A stretch of 64,000 nt of DNA from Halapricum hydrolyticum (GCA_025517565.1 JAOPKD010000008.1:62001-126000), one strand, 5' to 3'; numbered from the stretch's first letter, positions 53,222 through 62,449 are shown. Numbers and translations are program-made. The notes: generated from the letters alone by a model not told the origin.

Positions 53222-54502
53222 TCAGTCGTCGGCAACCGCCCTCTCCGGGGCAGGCGCTGGGGGTTCGTGCGTCCCGAACTCCGGGTGGGTTTCTTCCATC
53301 CAGACGTACACGACTGCGCCCGAGAGGAACATCAGGCCGGCAGTCATGTAGAAGGCAGCTTCGGCGCTGACAAGTTCCATCGAGAGCCCGATGAGGATCG
53401 CGCCGACGCCGTAGCCCGCATCGCGCCACATCCGGTAGACGCCCATGCCCGCCGAACGCCAGCTCGGGTGGGCTGCGTCGCCGGGGACGGTCATTAGGTT
53501 CGGGTACAGCAGTGCCATGCCGAGCCCTGAAAGCCCCGCCAGCACCACCCAGCCGAGATAGCCCTCGACGAGGACCATTCCGAGGACGCCGCCACCGGCG
53601 AGAAACATCCCCCAGACGACCGGCGGCCGACGGCCGATTCGATCGGCCAGCCCGCCGGTCCCGATCTGCAGGAAGTACATCGCGCTGTGGATCCCGACGA
53701 CGACGCCGACGGCTTCGATCGCGAGCCCCTCGCTCGTGAGGTACAGCGGGACGGCGATCCAGAACAGCGTGTCGACGAAGTTCTCGACGTGGCCCGCCTG
53801 GGCTGCGGCGAACAGCGTCCGGTCGCCGTAGGTCGCTCGTTTCAGGACCTCCCGGAACGGGAGGTTCGCGTCGTGGTGATCGTCGTCACCCTCCTGTCGT
53901 GCCAGCTGGACCGTCTCCCTGACGAGAAAGACCGACAGCACCAGCGCCAGCACGACGACAGCTGCCAGGAAATAGAACGGTTCGGGCCGGAGGCTGGTCC
54001 GACCGGCGATGACGCCAGTGATCCACGCACCGACGGCGACGCCGGTGTACCCGAACGCCTCGTCGATCCCGACCGCCAGTCCGCGCTGGTCAGGTCCGGC
54101 GAGGTCGATCTTCGCGTTGATCGCCATGCTCCAGGTCAGCGCCTGGTTGATCCCGAGCAGGACGTTCCCGACGGAAATCCAGGCCCAGCTGGGTGCGTAG
54201 ATGAGGATCACCGGGATCGGCAGCGCGGTGAGCCAGCCGGCGACGAGCACCGGCTTGCGGCCGTACTCCTCGCCCCACTTCCCGGCGTAGAGGTTCAGCA
54301 GCGCTTTGACGAATCCGAAGGAGACGACGAACGACCCGATGACGAGAAACGACTCGACGCCGAGAACGTCCCCGCCAAGTACGGGAACGACCGTCCGCTC
54401 GGAGCCGATCGTTAGTCCGGTCGCGAACACCAGCAGGACGTGCAGCGAGAACTGTCCGAGGTGCTCGCGGATCCCCTGTCGAATCTCTGTAGCGTCGTCC
54501 AT
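53222..54502 (-). CDS. Major facilitator superfamily transporter
   Basis: A 426-residue MFS permease with 12 probable helices. Family landmarks include the loop YAGKWGEEYGRKPVLV between helices 2 and 3, and the corresponding second-half loop GGLADRIGRRPPVVWG. The C-terminal tail is acidic. Substrate cannot be told; drug or metabolite export is common in this branch. It is divergent from the HTH_10 regulator at 54591, which may control it. Confidence 0.87.
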   Translation of the reverse strand: MDDATEIRQGIREHLGQFSLHVLLVFATGLTIGSERTVVPVLGGDVLGVESFLVIGSFVVSFGFVKALLNLYAGKWGEEYGRKPVLVAGWLTALPIPVILIYAPSWAWISVGNVLLGINQALTWSMAINAKIDLAGPDQRGLAVGIDEAFGYTGVAVGAWITGVIAGRTSLRPEPFYFLAAVVVLALVLSVFLVRETVQLARQEGDDDHHDANLPFREVLKRATYGDRTLFAAAQAGHVENFVDTLFWIAVPLYLTSEGLAIEAVGVVVGIHSAMYFLQIGTGGLADRIGRRPPVVWGMFLAGGGVLGMVLVEGYLGWVVLAGLSGLGMALLYPNLMTVPGDAAHPSWRSAGMGVYRMWRDAGYGVGAILIGLSMELVSAEAAFYMTAGLMFLSGAVVYVWMEETHPEFGTHEPPAPAPERAVADD

Positions 54503-54590
54503 GGTTGGTCGTCCGTACGAGCAACTATCGATTGTATATGTTGCCGGCCATGTCCGGCACCCTTAATTCTTCAGAGTGAGAAAAGCGGGT
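54503..54590. promoter_or_regulatory. Short divergent promoter region (MFS / HTH_10 regulator)
   Basis: The 88-bp gap contains ATTGTATATGTTGCC near 54531-54545 and CTTAATTCTTC near 54562, AT-rich elements that can serve as TATA boxes for the two divergent genes. Confidence 0.45.
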
Positions 54591-55322
54591 ATGAGCCTCT
54601 ACGAGGCGTCCTTCCGGATCAGACACGAGTGTCCCTACCGGGAGATCTCAGAGCGCCATCCCCAGTTGACGATCCGGGAGTGGTATCTCGACGAGTGCCA
54701 GGTCGTCGAGATCACGTCACCGGATGTCCCGGAAACGGCCGTGCTCGAACGGATCGACGACATCGGGACAGTTCTGCACGAATCGGTCGACGAGTCGGGG
54801 CTACACGTCGTCACGCAGTCGTGTCTCTGTTCGCTGGAGGGGTCGATCGTCGAGCGTTTCGAGGAGTACAATTGCCTGTATCAGCCGCCGACGATCCACC
54901 GCCAGGGGTGGGAGCACTACACCGTCATCGCGTTCGAGGAGGGCGATATCCGGGCGTTGCTGCAGGACCTGGAAGACGACCGTGAGATCGATGTCCTCTC
55001 GAAAACGGCGATCGCGGACGAGCCGGTACCCCACAGCATGCTCGCGCCGGTCGACCGGTTGTTCGAGGATCTGACTGAACGACAGCTTGCGGCACTCCGA
55101 CTGGCGCTGGAGAGTGGTTACTACGAGCAGCCGCGCGGGACCTCACTCCGGAAGCTGGCCGAGCAGACGGCCGTCGCCCGATCGACCTACGAGGAGCACC
55201 TCCGGAAAGCAGAGAACAAACTGCTCACCAACGCGGGCGAGTTCCTCCGACTGGTGGCCGCACAGTCGACAGCGGATCCCCTGTCGGTCGCACAGCGGCG
55301 ATCCGAACGACCGGCGGATTGA
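54591..55322 (+). CDS. Cysteine-containing HTH_10 (Bat/DmsR-type) regulator
   Basis: A 243-residue regulator. The C-terminal HTH_10 domain (TERQLAALRLALESGYYEQP, SLRKLAEQTAVARSTYEEHL) is preceded by a Bat-type N-terminal domain. Cysteines in HECPYREIS, DECQVVEI, QSCLCS and YNCLYQ sit in the same positions as those of the regulator at 4182-4781, although there are fewer. Either may sense thiol-reactive or sulfur compounds; this is inference. It is divergent from the MFS transporter. Confidence 0.88.
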   Translation: MSLYEASFRIRHECPYREISERHPQLTIREWYLDECQVVEITSPDVPETAVLERIDDIGTVLHESVDESGLHVVTQSCLCSLEGSIVERFEEYNCLYQPPTIHRQGWEHYTVIAFEEGDIRALLQDLEDDREIDVLSKTAIADEPVPHSMLAPVDRLFEDLTERQLAALRLALESGYYEQPRGTSLRKLAEQTAVARSTYEEHLRKAENKLLTNAGEFLRLVAAQSTADPLSVAQRRSERPAD

Positions 55323-55352
55323 ATTCGACCGTCGCGTTCGGCTCTCCTCGCC

Positions 55353-55676
55353 CTATCCGATCGTGACCACTTTGTCGGCGTTCTCGACGATCGACAGACA
55401 GTCGCTCATCGTCCCCCGCGGACGGAGTTCGTCGGCTTCGATGTCACGCGAGTCGAGACAGGTGCCACAGGCCAGTAGTTCGCCATCGTTGAGGGCGTAC
55501 TTGCGCATCACCCCTCGCGGGTTCACCTTCGGGTGTTCGATGTCGGGCGCTTCGACGCCGTCGCCGAGGAGGAACGTCTCGACCGAATGGCCGTCTTCCA
55601 GTGCCGTATTCGCGAGTCGGAAGCCGTTCCAGACCTTCTCGGGGTCGTTTGTCTCGACGATGATTCCGAGATCCAT
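55353..55676 (-). CDS. DsrE-family sulfur-relay-like protein
   Basis: A 107-residue protein with the small Rossmann-like DsrE/DsrF fold. Conserved cysteines C70 and C73 lie in LLACGTCLDSR, with C93 near the end. DsrE-type proteins carry sulfane sulfur between enzymes; whether this one does so is unproven. It is convergent with the HTH_10 regulator (31-bp gap) and divergent from the FMN reductase. The ATG at 55676 is chosen since the upstream in-frame residues are not conserved-looking. Confidence 0.82.
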   Translation of the reverse strand: MDLGIIVETNDPEKVWNGFRLANTALEDGHSVETFLLGDGVEAPDIEHPKVNPRGVMRKYALNDGELLACGTCLDSRDIEADELRPRGTMSDCLSIVENADKVVTIG

Positions 55677-55760
55677 GCGTGTCGTTGCACCTGCGACTGG
55701 CTTGGTTCTTTGGTCACTGTCTCCGGGAGCTTCTTTGTACAGGTGGGAGTACGACGGGCT

Positions 55761-56339
55761 ATGGCCGAGCCACACGTCATCGCTATCGCGGGGAGCCTCC
55801 GCGAGAACAGTTATACGCGAGTCGCAGTAGAGCGTGCGTTACAGGAAGCTGATACGGCCGGTGCGAGCACGGATCTGATCGACCTCCGCGAACTCGACCT
55901 CCCGGTCTTCGACGCGGACGCCCGGGAGGCCGGCGACGCGCCCGAGCTCACGCGGCGGATCCGCCGGGCCGACTCGATCCTGCTGGGGACGCCGGTCTAC
56001 CATGGATCGTACTCCGCACCGCTGAAGAACGCGCTGGATTACTGCGGGTTCGACGAGTTCGAGAAGAAGACAGTGGGGCTGCTCGCGGTCGCCGGCGGCT
56101 CGTTCCCCATCACCGCGCTGGATCACTTGCGGTCGGTCTGCCGGGCGCTCGACTGCTGGGTGATTCCCCACCAGGCTGCCGTACCGCGGGCCAGCAGCGC
56201 GATCGAAGACGGTGAGTTCGTGGACGGCGATCTGGAGACCCGTGTGGCGGCGCTGGGCGAGGACGCCGTCCAGTATGCGAACATCGAACCCGAGCCGGCG
56301 TCGTTCGAGAGCGAGGAGAACGTCGGCGCCGACGATTAG
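55761..56339 (+). CDS. NADPH-dependent FMN reductase family protein
   Basis: A 192-residue flavodoxin-like reductase. The FMN phosphate loop is AGSLRENSYTR near residue 10-20, and the TPVYHGSYSAPLKNALDY motif lies near residues 76-93. It reduces FMN or quinones with NAD(P)H; the physiological partner is unknown. The ATG at 55761 gives the family start; the gene is divergent from the DsrE-like gene. Confidence 0.9.
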   Translation: MAEPHVIAIAGSLRENSYTRVAVERALQEADTAGASTDLIDLRELDLPVFDADAREAGDAPELTRRIRRADSILLGTPVYHGSYSAPLKNALDYCGFDEFEKKTVGLLAVAGGSFPITALDHLRSVCRALDCWVIPHQAAVPRASSAIEDGEFVDGDLETRVAALGEDAVQYANIEPEPASFESEENVGADD

Positions 56340-56347
56340 GCAGGATA

Positions 56348-57211
56348 TCAATCCGTTTTCTTCCGTTCCTGCTTCGGGTGGTCGGCGATGTAGACGCTCG
56401 TATGGTCGGGCACGTCGTCAGTGATCCAGGAGTTCGCGCCGATGCTCACGTGATCCCCGATAGTGATCGAACCCAGGATCTTGGTTCCGGCTCCGATGAC
56501 GACGTGGTCGCCGATGTCCGGGTGGCGTTTGTAGCCCTTCTTCAGCATGTGTTGTTCGTCCTCTTCCTCCTCGAAGTGGAGGGCACCCAGCGTCACGTCC
56601 TGGTAGATCCGCACCCAATCGCCGATAGTCGTCGTCTCACCGATGACGACACCGGTCCCGTGATCGATGAAGAAGTAATCGCCGATCTCGGCCCCGGGAT
56701 GAATGTCGATTCCGGTTTCGGTCTTTGCGTGTTCGGTGAGTTCCCGGGCGTACGCCGAGATCCCTTCCTCGTAGAGGAGATGTGCGACGCGTTGCATCAT
56801 GATCGCCTGCATGCCAGGGTAGGAGCGGATGATCTCGGTGTAGCTTCTGGCGGCCGGATCACCCTTGTATGCGGCTTCCACGTCTTTCTTGAGCGTTCGC
56901 CGGATAGCGGGAAGCCGGTCGAGCACCTCGTTCACCTGTTCGGTGCAGTCCTCGCACGTGTACGGTTCGATGCCCAGGCAGAGTAACGATCCGATTTCCT
57001 GGAGTGTCTCGCGGATAGCGTCGGTGTTCTGTGTCATCGATCCAGCGTTCCAGCATCTGGGAAAGAACACCTGTTTGAGGAGGGCGACCTCCCTGCGGCC
57101 CGCCTCGCGCTGTGGAAAGCTCAGCGTCGTATCGGTCGGATACGGGCTTTCGTCCGCGTCGTAGGAGTCACGCAACTGGTGATGTGCGTCTCCTGTATAG
57201 CTGTAGCTCAT
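56348..57211 (-). CDS. Serine O-acetyltransferase (EpsC type)
   Basis: A 287-residue enzyme that acetylates L-serine with acetyl-CoA, the first step of cysteine synthesis. The left-handed beta-helix hexapeptide region includes DHGTGVVIGETT with the catalytic histidine. An EpsC-type N-terminal domain is visible: ALLKQVFFPRCWN, then CEDCTEQVNEVLDRLP and a basic region RRTLKKDVEAAYKGDPAARS. These support the long start at 57211 over the internal ATG at 57037. No cysteine synthase is next door. It ends convergently with the FMN reductase gene after 8 bases. Confidence 0.9.
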   Translation of the reverse strand: MSYSYTGDAHHQLRDSYDADESPYPTDTTLSFPQREAGRREVALLKQVFFPRCWNAGSMTQNTDAIRETLQEIGSLLCLGIEPYTCEDCTEQVNEVLDRLPAIRRTLKKDVEAAYKGDPAARSYTEIIRSYPGMQAIMMQRVAHLLYEEGISAYARELTEHAKTETGIDIHPGAEIGDYFFIDHGTGVVIGETTTIGDWVRIYQDVTLGALHFEEEEDEQHMLKKGYKRHPDIGDHVVIGAGTKILGSITIGDHVSIGANSWITDDVPDHTSVYIADHPKQERKKTD

Positions 57212-57396
57212 GTGTTATCGTATGTCGAGACGCCCTTCTAATGTTGCCGCTCTGGTTCCGCGTGCACCTGTGTACCGAGGAACGGAACGAGCAGCCGATC
57301 GTCCTGGCCTGCTCTCTCTCGTGTAAAACCTCGGATATCAATATATCTACCTCTCAGCAGAGAAAGGGACTTTTCGGCTCCGGACGTACGTGAGAC

Positions 57397-57873
57397 ATGG
57401 AAAACGGAACAGCAGGCGGGCGATTCGAGGCGTACAGACAGCGATTCGACGCGGTCGATAGGGCCATCACCGGCGCGATGGACCAGTGGAGTATCCCGGT
57501 CCTTCGGGTCTCCGTCGCCGTGGTGTTCATCTGGTTCGGGACGTTGAAACTGTTGGACGTCAGCCCGGCAGCAGACCTCGTTTCGTCCACGGTGTACGTC
57601 GTCCCTCCGGAGGTGTTCGTTCCAGTGCTCGGAGTGTGGGAGATGCTCATCGGGATCTTCCTGCTGTATCGGCCACTGATCCGCGCCGGTATCTTCCTGC
57701 TCTTTCTCCAGCTTCCGGGCACGTTCTTGCCGCTCGTTCTCTTGCCGGAGGTCGTCTACACGACCGCGCCGTACGCGCTGACCGTCGAAGGGCAGTACAT
57801 CGTCAAGAACCTCGTGATCATCGGCGCTGCGCTCGCGATCGGGAGTACGGTCAGGAGCAGTGCGGAACGGTAG
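57397..57873 (+). CDS. DoxX-family membrane protein
   Basis: A 158-residue membrane protein with four predicted helices. DoxX-like features: VLRVSVAVVFIWFGTLKLLD, VWEMLIGIFLLYRPLIRAG and a fourth helix after TVEGQYIVKNLVIIG. DoxX proteins occur in thiosulfate:quinone oxidoreductase and other redox complexes, but most family members have unknown roles. No DoxD partner is visible. Promoter-like CGGATATCAATATATC lies near 57331-57346. Confidence 0.85.
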   Translation: MENGTAGGRFEAYRQRFDAVDRAITGAMDQWSIPVLRVSVAVVFIWFGTLKLLDVSPAADLVSSTVYVVPPEVFVPVLGVWEMLIGIFLLYRPLIRAGIFLLFLQLPGTFLPLVLLPEVVYTTAPYALTVEGQYIVKNLVIIGAALAIGSTVRSSAER

Positions 57874-57941
57874 TGTGTCCGTCTCGCGAGCGGACGGCCT
57901 GATTCCAAACGGACAAATCACTGCCGCCACAACGGAGGGGC

Positions 57942-58565
57942 GTGACGCAGTGGATCGAAGATCCCGAGGGCGGGCGTGATCGGGGGCCGCGAGCGGTCGC
58001 TCGCGCCTGGTTCGAAGTCCTGACGGCGCCGCGGCGGTTCTTTCGGGCGGGCGTCGCCCCGGCGGATCAGGCGCCGGGGCTGTTCTTTCTGATGGCGGTC
58101 GTGCTCGTCGCGGAAGGGGGGCGATATCTCCTGATCGCCGACGCCGCGCCCGCGGTCAGCAGTCTCCCGGTCGCAGGGCCGGTACTGGCGCTTTCCCTGA
58201 CGGTCGTGCTCGTCGCGCCGGTCGCGTTGCACCTGCTGGTCGCACTCCAGACAGTCGTTCTGATGGCGCTCGTCCCCGAGCGAGCCGGAGTCAGCGAGAC
58301 GGTGCAGGTGCTCGCGTACGCGAGCGCCCCGTGCGTTCTCGCGGGCGTCCCCGTTCCGGCGGTCAGAGTCGTCTGTACGGCCTACGGGTTCGTACTCCTG
58401 GTCGTCGGACTCGCTGTCGTCCACGAGACCTCTTACTGGCGGGCAACAGCGGCCGCGATCCCGACGGGCGCGATCGGACTCGGATACGGTTTCCGGGGGT
58501 TCGAAGCTGCCAGTGCGATCCTCCCGACGGCGTCCGACCTTCTCACACTCGGCGGAATTGCCTGA
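57942..58565 (+). CDS. Yip1-family membrane protein
   Basis: A 207-residue protein beginning with GTG. After a short arginine-rich N-terminus come the phrase RAWFEVLTAPRRFFRAG and about five helices, which fits YIP1/YckC-like haloarchaeal membrane proteins. Function is unknown. It precedes the S1/OB/DHH gene by 80 bp. Confidence 0.8.
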   Translation: MTQWIEDPEGGRDRGPRAVARAWFEVLTAPRRFFRAGVAPADQAPGLFFLMAVVLVAEGGRYLLIADAAPAVSSLPVAGPVLALSLTVVLVAPVALHLLVALQTVVLMALVPERAGVSETVQVLAYASAPCVLAGVPVPAVRVVCTAYGFVLLVVGLAVVHETSYWRATAAAIPTGAIGLGYGFRGFEAASAILPTASDLLTLGGIA

Positions 58566-58645
58566 TCGTCCGAGCGTCTCGACAGCCACTCTTGACCGGA
58601 CTCGATTCGACAACAGTTTTAATCCGGGTGCATTTGATCAGATCA

Positions 58646-60826
58646 ATGGGTTCGTGCATCATTTGCGGCAAATCTGTCGACGGTAAGATCTGCGACATTC
58701 ACCAAGAAGACGTCGCCTTCGAGTTTCGAGGGTCAAGCCCCGATCAGCTGACACCCGGTCGCTACTACAAGGGAACGGTCGACGGCTTCGCCGAGTTCGG
58801 TGTCTTCGTCGACATCGATGACAGCGTGACGGGGCTGCTCCACGAGAGCGAGCTGGACAGCCGGCTCGATAACCTCGAGTGGGAGCCCGGCGACACCGTG
58901 TACGTCCAGGTGAAAAACGTCAGAGACAACGGCAACGTCGATCTCGGCTGGTCGATTCGCCAGTCTGACCGCGAATTCCGCGGGAAACTGATCGACGATC
59001 CCGAGTTCGACGAACCGAAGTTGCCCGACGAAGTCGAAGCCGACAAGAAAGAAACGCCGGACGCGAGCGACGCGACCGCCGAATCGGGGTCGTCAGCCGA
59101 TTCGAAAGCAGCGTCAGAATCCGACTCGGTATCGGGCAGCGAGCGGTCCGACCGCCCCGAAGCGGGGAGCGTTCGAGCACGCCAGGCCGAGTCGCCCGGC
59201 CCCGAGGCGGGCGAGACGCGGGCGGCCGCCACCGAAGACGAGAAAGCAGTCCCGTCCGAAGGCACCACAGCGATCGAAGAGGCGCCACTCGTGACAGTCG
59301 ACTCCCTCGACGATCGCATCGGCGAGATGGTACAGCTCGAAGGCCGGATCGAGAGCGCGCGACAGACCAGCGGCCCGACGGTGTTTGAGCTTACCGACGG
59401 GACTGGGACGGTCGACTGTGCGGCCTTCGAGGAAGCCGGCGTCCGTGCGTATCCCGACGTCGGTGAGGACGACGTCGTTCGCCTGACTGGCGAGGTCCGC
59501 GAGCGCCGTGGCGAACTCCAGGTCGAAACCGAGCAGCTCGTCACACTCGCGGACGACGAGCGCGAGGGCGTTCGAGAGCGAATGGAGGAGGCACTGACCG
59601 CGAAGGCCCGGCCGGACGCGGTGGAGTTGCTCGCCGAAGACGAGACGCTGTCGGACCTCTCCGAGGCGTTCCGCGACGCGGCCGGCGAGATCCGTCGTGC
59701 GGTCTTCGAGGAGCGCCCGATCGTCGTCCGCCACAGCGCGACTGCCGACGGGTACGTCGCCGGCGCCGCGATCGAACGCGCGACGCTGCCGCTGATTCGC
59801 GAGGAGCACACGCGTTCGGACGCGGAGTATCACTACTTCGACCGTCGGCCGCTGGAAGGCGACGTCTACGAGATGGGCGATGCGACCAAAGACGTCACGA
59901 CGATGCTCGACAACCGCGAGCGTCACGACGAGCAGTTGCCGCTGTACGTGTTCGTTGCGGTCGGCGGGACGCGTGAATCGCTAGACAGCCTGCAGTTCCT
60001 GGACGTCTACGACGCCCCGCGGCTGGTGATCGACACCGTCGCCGAACCGGAGATTACCGACGAAGTCGAGACGGTTGTCAGTCCGGATACCGACCCCGCG
60101 ACCCTGACGACTGTCGACGGTCAACTCGACGGGCCGACGACGGCTGCGATCGCAGCGAACGTCGCAGCCCACGTCAACGACGACGTGCGCGAGGACCTGC
60201 TGCATCTGCCGGCCGTGAGCTTCTGGGAGGTGCCGCCGCGGGTCTACGCCGACGCTGCAGCCGAAGCGGGCTACGAGGAAGACGCGATCGCCGACATCCG
60301 GGACGCCGTGGCACTGGAGGCGTACTACCAGTCCTACGAGGACAAGCGCCAGCTGATCGCCGATCTCCTCTTCGAGGGTCGCGCAAGCGACGTCGCCGAC
60401 GACGAGGCACGCGGGCTGGCCAGCCACGTCAGCGAGCAGTTCCGATCGAAACTCGATACGGCCGTCGAAACGGCCAGAGCCAACGTTGACCACCGGACCG
60501 TCGATGGCGTCGACGTCGCCGTCTTCGACACCGAAGCGTTCACCCACCGGTTCGACTTCCCGCCGGAGACGCTGTTGCTCGACGAGCTGCTGCGCCAGCT
60601 CCGCGAGGACGTCGACGCGATCGTCGGGATCGGTGACGACGACCTCCACCTCCGTAGCGAGCACGCTCTCGACGTGCGAGAGGTCGCGACGCAGGTCGCC
60701 GAGGCGGTTCCGGACGCCGGCGTCGAAGCCGAGAGCAGTCGATCACAGCAGCTCGCGTTCCTCGCGGGCCGACGCGCCGACGTCCTCGAGGCGACGCTGG
60801 AGACGGTCGCCGATCAGCTGGCCTGA
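58646..60826 (+). CDS. Zinc-finger/S1/OB/DHH-domain protein with degenerate DHH motif
   Basis: A 726-residue multi-domain nucleic-acid protein. It starts with a small metal-binding stretch (CIICGKSVDGKICDIH), then an S1 domain (GRYYKGTVDGFAEFGVFVDI), an acidic linker of about 90 residues, an OB fold (MVQLEGRIESARQTSGPTVF) and a DHH-phosphoesterase domain with a C-terminal DHHA1-like part. RecJ-type active sites have a DxD-G and DHH; here the corresponding stretches read HSATADGYVAGAA and RLVIDTVAEPE, so the DHH itself is missing. It may be an inactive or altered nuclease, perhaps a single-stranded RNA/DNA-binding scaffold. Confidence 0.83.
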   Translation: MGSCIICGKSVDGKICDIHQEDVAFEFRGSSPDQLTPGRYYKGTVDGFAEFGVFVDIDDSVTGLLHESELDSRLDNLEWEPGDTVYVQVKNVRDNGNVDLGWSIRQSDREFRGKLIDDPEFDEPKLPDEVEADKKETPDASDATAESGSSADSKAASESDSVSGSERSDRPEAGSVRARQAESPGPEAGETRAAATEDEKAVPSEGTTAIEEAPLVTVDSLDDRIGEMVQLEGRIESARQTSGPTVFELTDGTGTVDCAAFEEAGVRAYPDVGEDDVVRLTGEVRERRGELQVETEQLVTLADDEREGVRERMEEALTAKARPDAVELLAEDETLSDLSEAFRDAAGEIRRAVFEERPIVVRHSATADGYVAGAAIERATLPLIREEHTRSDAEYHYFDRRPLEGDVYEMGDATKDVTTMLDNRERHDEQLPLYVFVAVGGTRESLDSLQFLDVYDAPRLVIDTVAEPEITDEVETVVSPDTDPATLTTVDGQLDGPTTAAIAANVAAHVNDDVREDLLHLPAVSFWEVPPRVYADAAAEAGYEEDAIADIRDAVALEAYYQSYEDKRQLIADLLFEGRASDVADDEARGLASHVSEQFRSKLDTAVETARANVDHRTVDGVDVAVFDTEAFTHRFDFPPETLLLDELLRQLREDVDAIVGIGDDDLHLRSEHALDVREVATQVAEAVPDAGVEAESSRSQQLAFLAGRRADVLEATLETVADQLA

Positions 60827-60858
60827 TACTCGTTTCGATTGCTACAGTCGATCCACGA

Positions 60859-61695
60859 TCACTCGTCGTGCTCTGAAGGAGGGAGGACCGTCTCCCGCTC
60901 GCCGTCGGAACGGTCGCTCGTCAGGTTCCCGTCCTCGTCGACGGGGAGAAAGTCGGGACGCTCGCCGCCGACGTTGACCGCACGCAGACGGTCGCGAAAC
61001 TCTTCTGACCGGAATCGGTCGGACAGGCGGGCGTTGGCCACGACGAACAGCAGGCCCACGCCGATGACCAGGAACCCGAGCCCGGCGACGAGCGGGATCG
61101 GCTCCATGCCCAAGACGATCCCGGCACCGAGAAGGATCACGCCAGCGAGTAGTTGTACGATCGCGATCGCCTGGACCATCAGGTTCCCGAGTTCGCTCCC
61201 ACCCTCGGGAACGTCCTGTGGCTCGGGCAGGATCTCGCCGTCGGGAACGTCCGGCGCGTCGTAGTCGTCCATCGAGCACAGTGCGATCACTGGCTTGACG
61301 TCCCGCAGGACCGTGCCCTCGCCTTCGACGCTGCCGTCAGGGTAGACGAGAGCGAAGCCGGTCTCGGAGTACGCCAGCAGGTAGTCCTCGCCGCGTTCGA
61401 TCCGGGCAAAGGCGTCTCGATCGAGCACCCGTTGTTTGAGGTCGGCCTCGACGCGGTCGAGCAACTCCTGGCCGGTGATCCAGCTATCGGCGTCGAATGC
61501 CACTTCCCACTCCTCGGCAGTCATCTCGGCCATGTCTCGCGGGCCGAAGTCGTCGAAGTCGTACTTCTGTTCGACCCGTTCGCGGAGCTGCTCCGTCGAG
61601 AGTTCGCCGTCCTCGACGCTCGACTCGTCTCCTGGCTCGTCCCCACTGGTCGCCGACTCGTCGGGGTCTGGCGGCGTGGAGCCGGACGCGTCCAT
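60859..61695 (-). CDS. Haloarchaeal protein with two C-terminal membrane helices (278 aa)
   Basis: A 278-residue protein. The first 45 residues are an acidic disordered stretch. The centre (ELLDRVEADLKQRVLDRDAF, YSETGFALVYPDG) looks globular. Two helices lie at about 165-210 (MVQAIAIVQLLAGVILLGAG, PLVAGLGFLVIGVGLLFVVA). The acidic tail follows. I believe it belongs to a haloarchaea-restricted DUF but am not sure which. Divergent from the membrane protein at 61792. Confidence 0.75.
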   Translation of the reverse strand: MDASGSTPPDPDESATSGDEPGDESSVEDGELSTEQLRERVEQKYDFDDFGPRDMAEMTAEEWEVAFDADSWITGQELLDRVEADLKQRVLDRDAFARIERGEDYLLAYSETGFALVYPDGSVEGEGTVLRDVKPVIALCSMDDYDAPDVPDGEILPEPQDVPEGGSELGNLMVQAIAIVQLLAGVILLGAGIVLGMEPIPLVAGLGFLVIGVGLLFVVANARLSDRFRSEEFRDRLRAVNVGGERPDFLPVDEDGNLTSDRSDGERETVLPPSEHDE

Positions 61696-61791
61696 CAGCC
61701 ACGGATTCGGCTTCCGTGGCCTTACACGTATCGTTCAATCCGCCCGGGCGTCTCCGGACACTCTTTAACGACCCCGTCCCTACGACCGCCA

Positions 61792-62289
61792 ATGCTCGGC
61801 CTCGCCGACGAGACGGTGGCGACGCTGGTCGTGCTCTCGGTGACGGTCAGTTTCCCCTGCTTTCTGTACGGGGCCTGGATCGTGATCGACAACGATCCCG
61901 TCACCTGGAGCGTCCTCGTGCGACACCTCTCGTTTGTCTTCACCGGGCTGGCGCTGACGACGATCCCGATGGTCGTCTGGATGCTCCCGAACCTGCTCGA
62001 ACAGTTCTACGGGTTCAGCGTCCTGCACGCCGTCGTCGGGCTCCACGCGTACGCATTTCTCGCGTTCGCACTCACGGGTATCGTCCGGATCTTCCGCGCG
62101 AAGTGGGAGCACGACCTCTATCACGACTACGACGAGGACCTCCTGCTCTCGGAGATCGGCGGCGACCGCATGGACCACTGGCGCTCCCGGCTCCGGGTCG
62201 GTGTCGCCGGCTACGTCGTTCTGTGGATCGTCGCCTACCTCAGCGGTCTCGCCCAGTACGTTACCAAGTACGGATTCCCGCCGTTTTGA
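61792..62289 (+). CDS. Haloarchaeal membrane protein (165 aa)
   Basis: A 165-residue protein with about four helices (around residues 9-32, 40-60, 75-95 and 140-160) and a histidine-containing loop (KWEHDLYHDYDEDL). I do not recognise the function. Together with the divergent 278-residue gene it may be part of an envelope or redox complex (inference). Its ATG at 61792 sits just after CTCTTTAACG, a possible promoter region. It ends just before the duplicated tRNA-like end at 62290. Confidence 0.75.
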   Translation: MLGLADETVATLVVLSVTVSFPCFLYGAWIVIDNDPVTWSVLVRHLSFVFTGLALTTIPMVVWMLPNLLEQFYGFSVLHAVVGLHAYAFLAFALTGIVRIFRAKWEHDLYHDYDEDLLLSEIGGDRMDHWRSRLRVGVAGYVVLWIVAYLSGLAQYVTKYGFPPF

Positions 62290-62331
62290 GTCCGTTCGAC
62301 GGCACGAATGAGCCCGGGCGGATTTGAACCG
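62290..62331. repeat. Partial duplication of the tRNA-Val 3' end and its downstream flank
   Basis: This 42-base stretch matches 62408-62449 in 40 of 42 positions. The match covers 18 bases beyond the 3' end of tRNA-Val and about 23 bases of its acceptor and T-arm. This is what an attachment-site duplication left by an integrative element would look like. Only 118 bp separate the two copies, so any element has gone. Confidence 0.75.
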
Positions 62332-62385
62332 GAGGGAGACGGTCGTTCACTCCGTTCGCGTTGCGACTCCCGAGGTTCAAATCCG
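62319..62385. repeat. Inverted repeat of tRNA T-arm sequence, possible hairpin
   Basis: CGGATTTGAACC (62319-62330) and its exact complement GGTTCAAATCCG (62374-62385) form 12-bp arms around a 43-base loop. Both are copies of the conserved T-arm segment also present in the tRNA at 62427-62500, in alternating orientation. Confidence 0.8.
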
Positions 62386-62407
62386 AATTCCAATATAGCC
62401 GTCTCAC

Positions 62408-62449
62408 GTCCGTTCGACGGCACGTATGGGCCCGGGCGGATTTGAACCG
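62408..62449. repeat. Intact partner of the duplicated tRNA 3' end
   Basis: Overlaps the 3' part of tRNA-Val and its flank; see 62290-62331. Confidence 0.75.
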
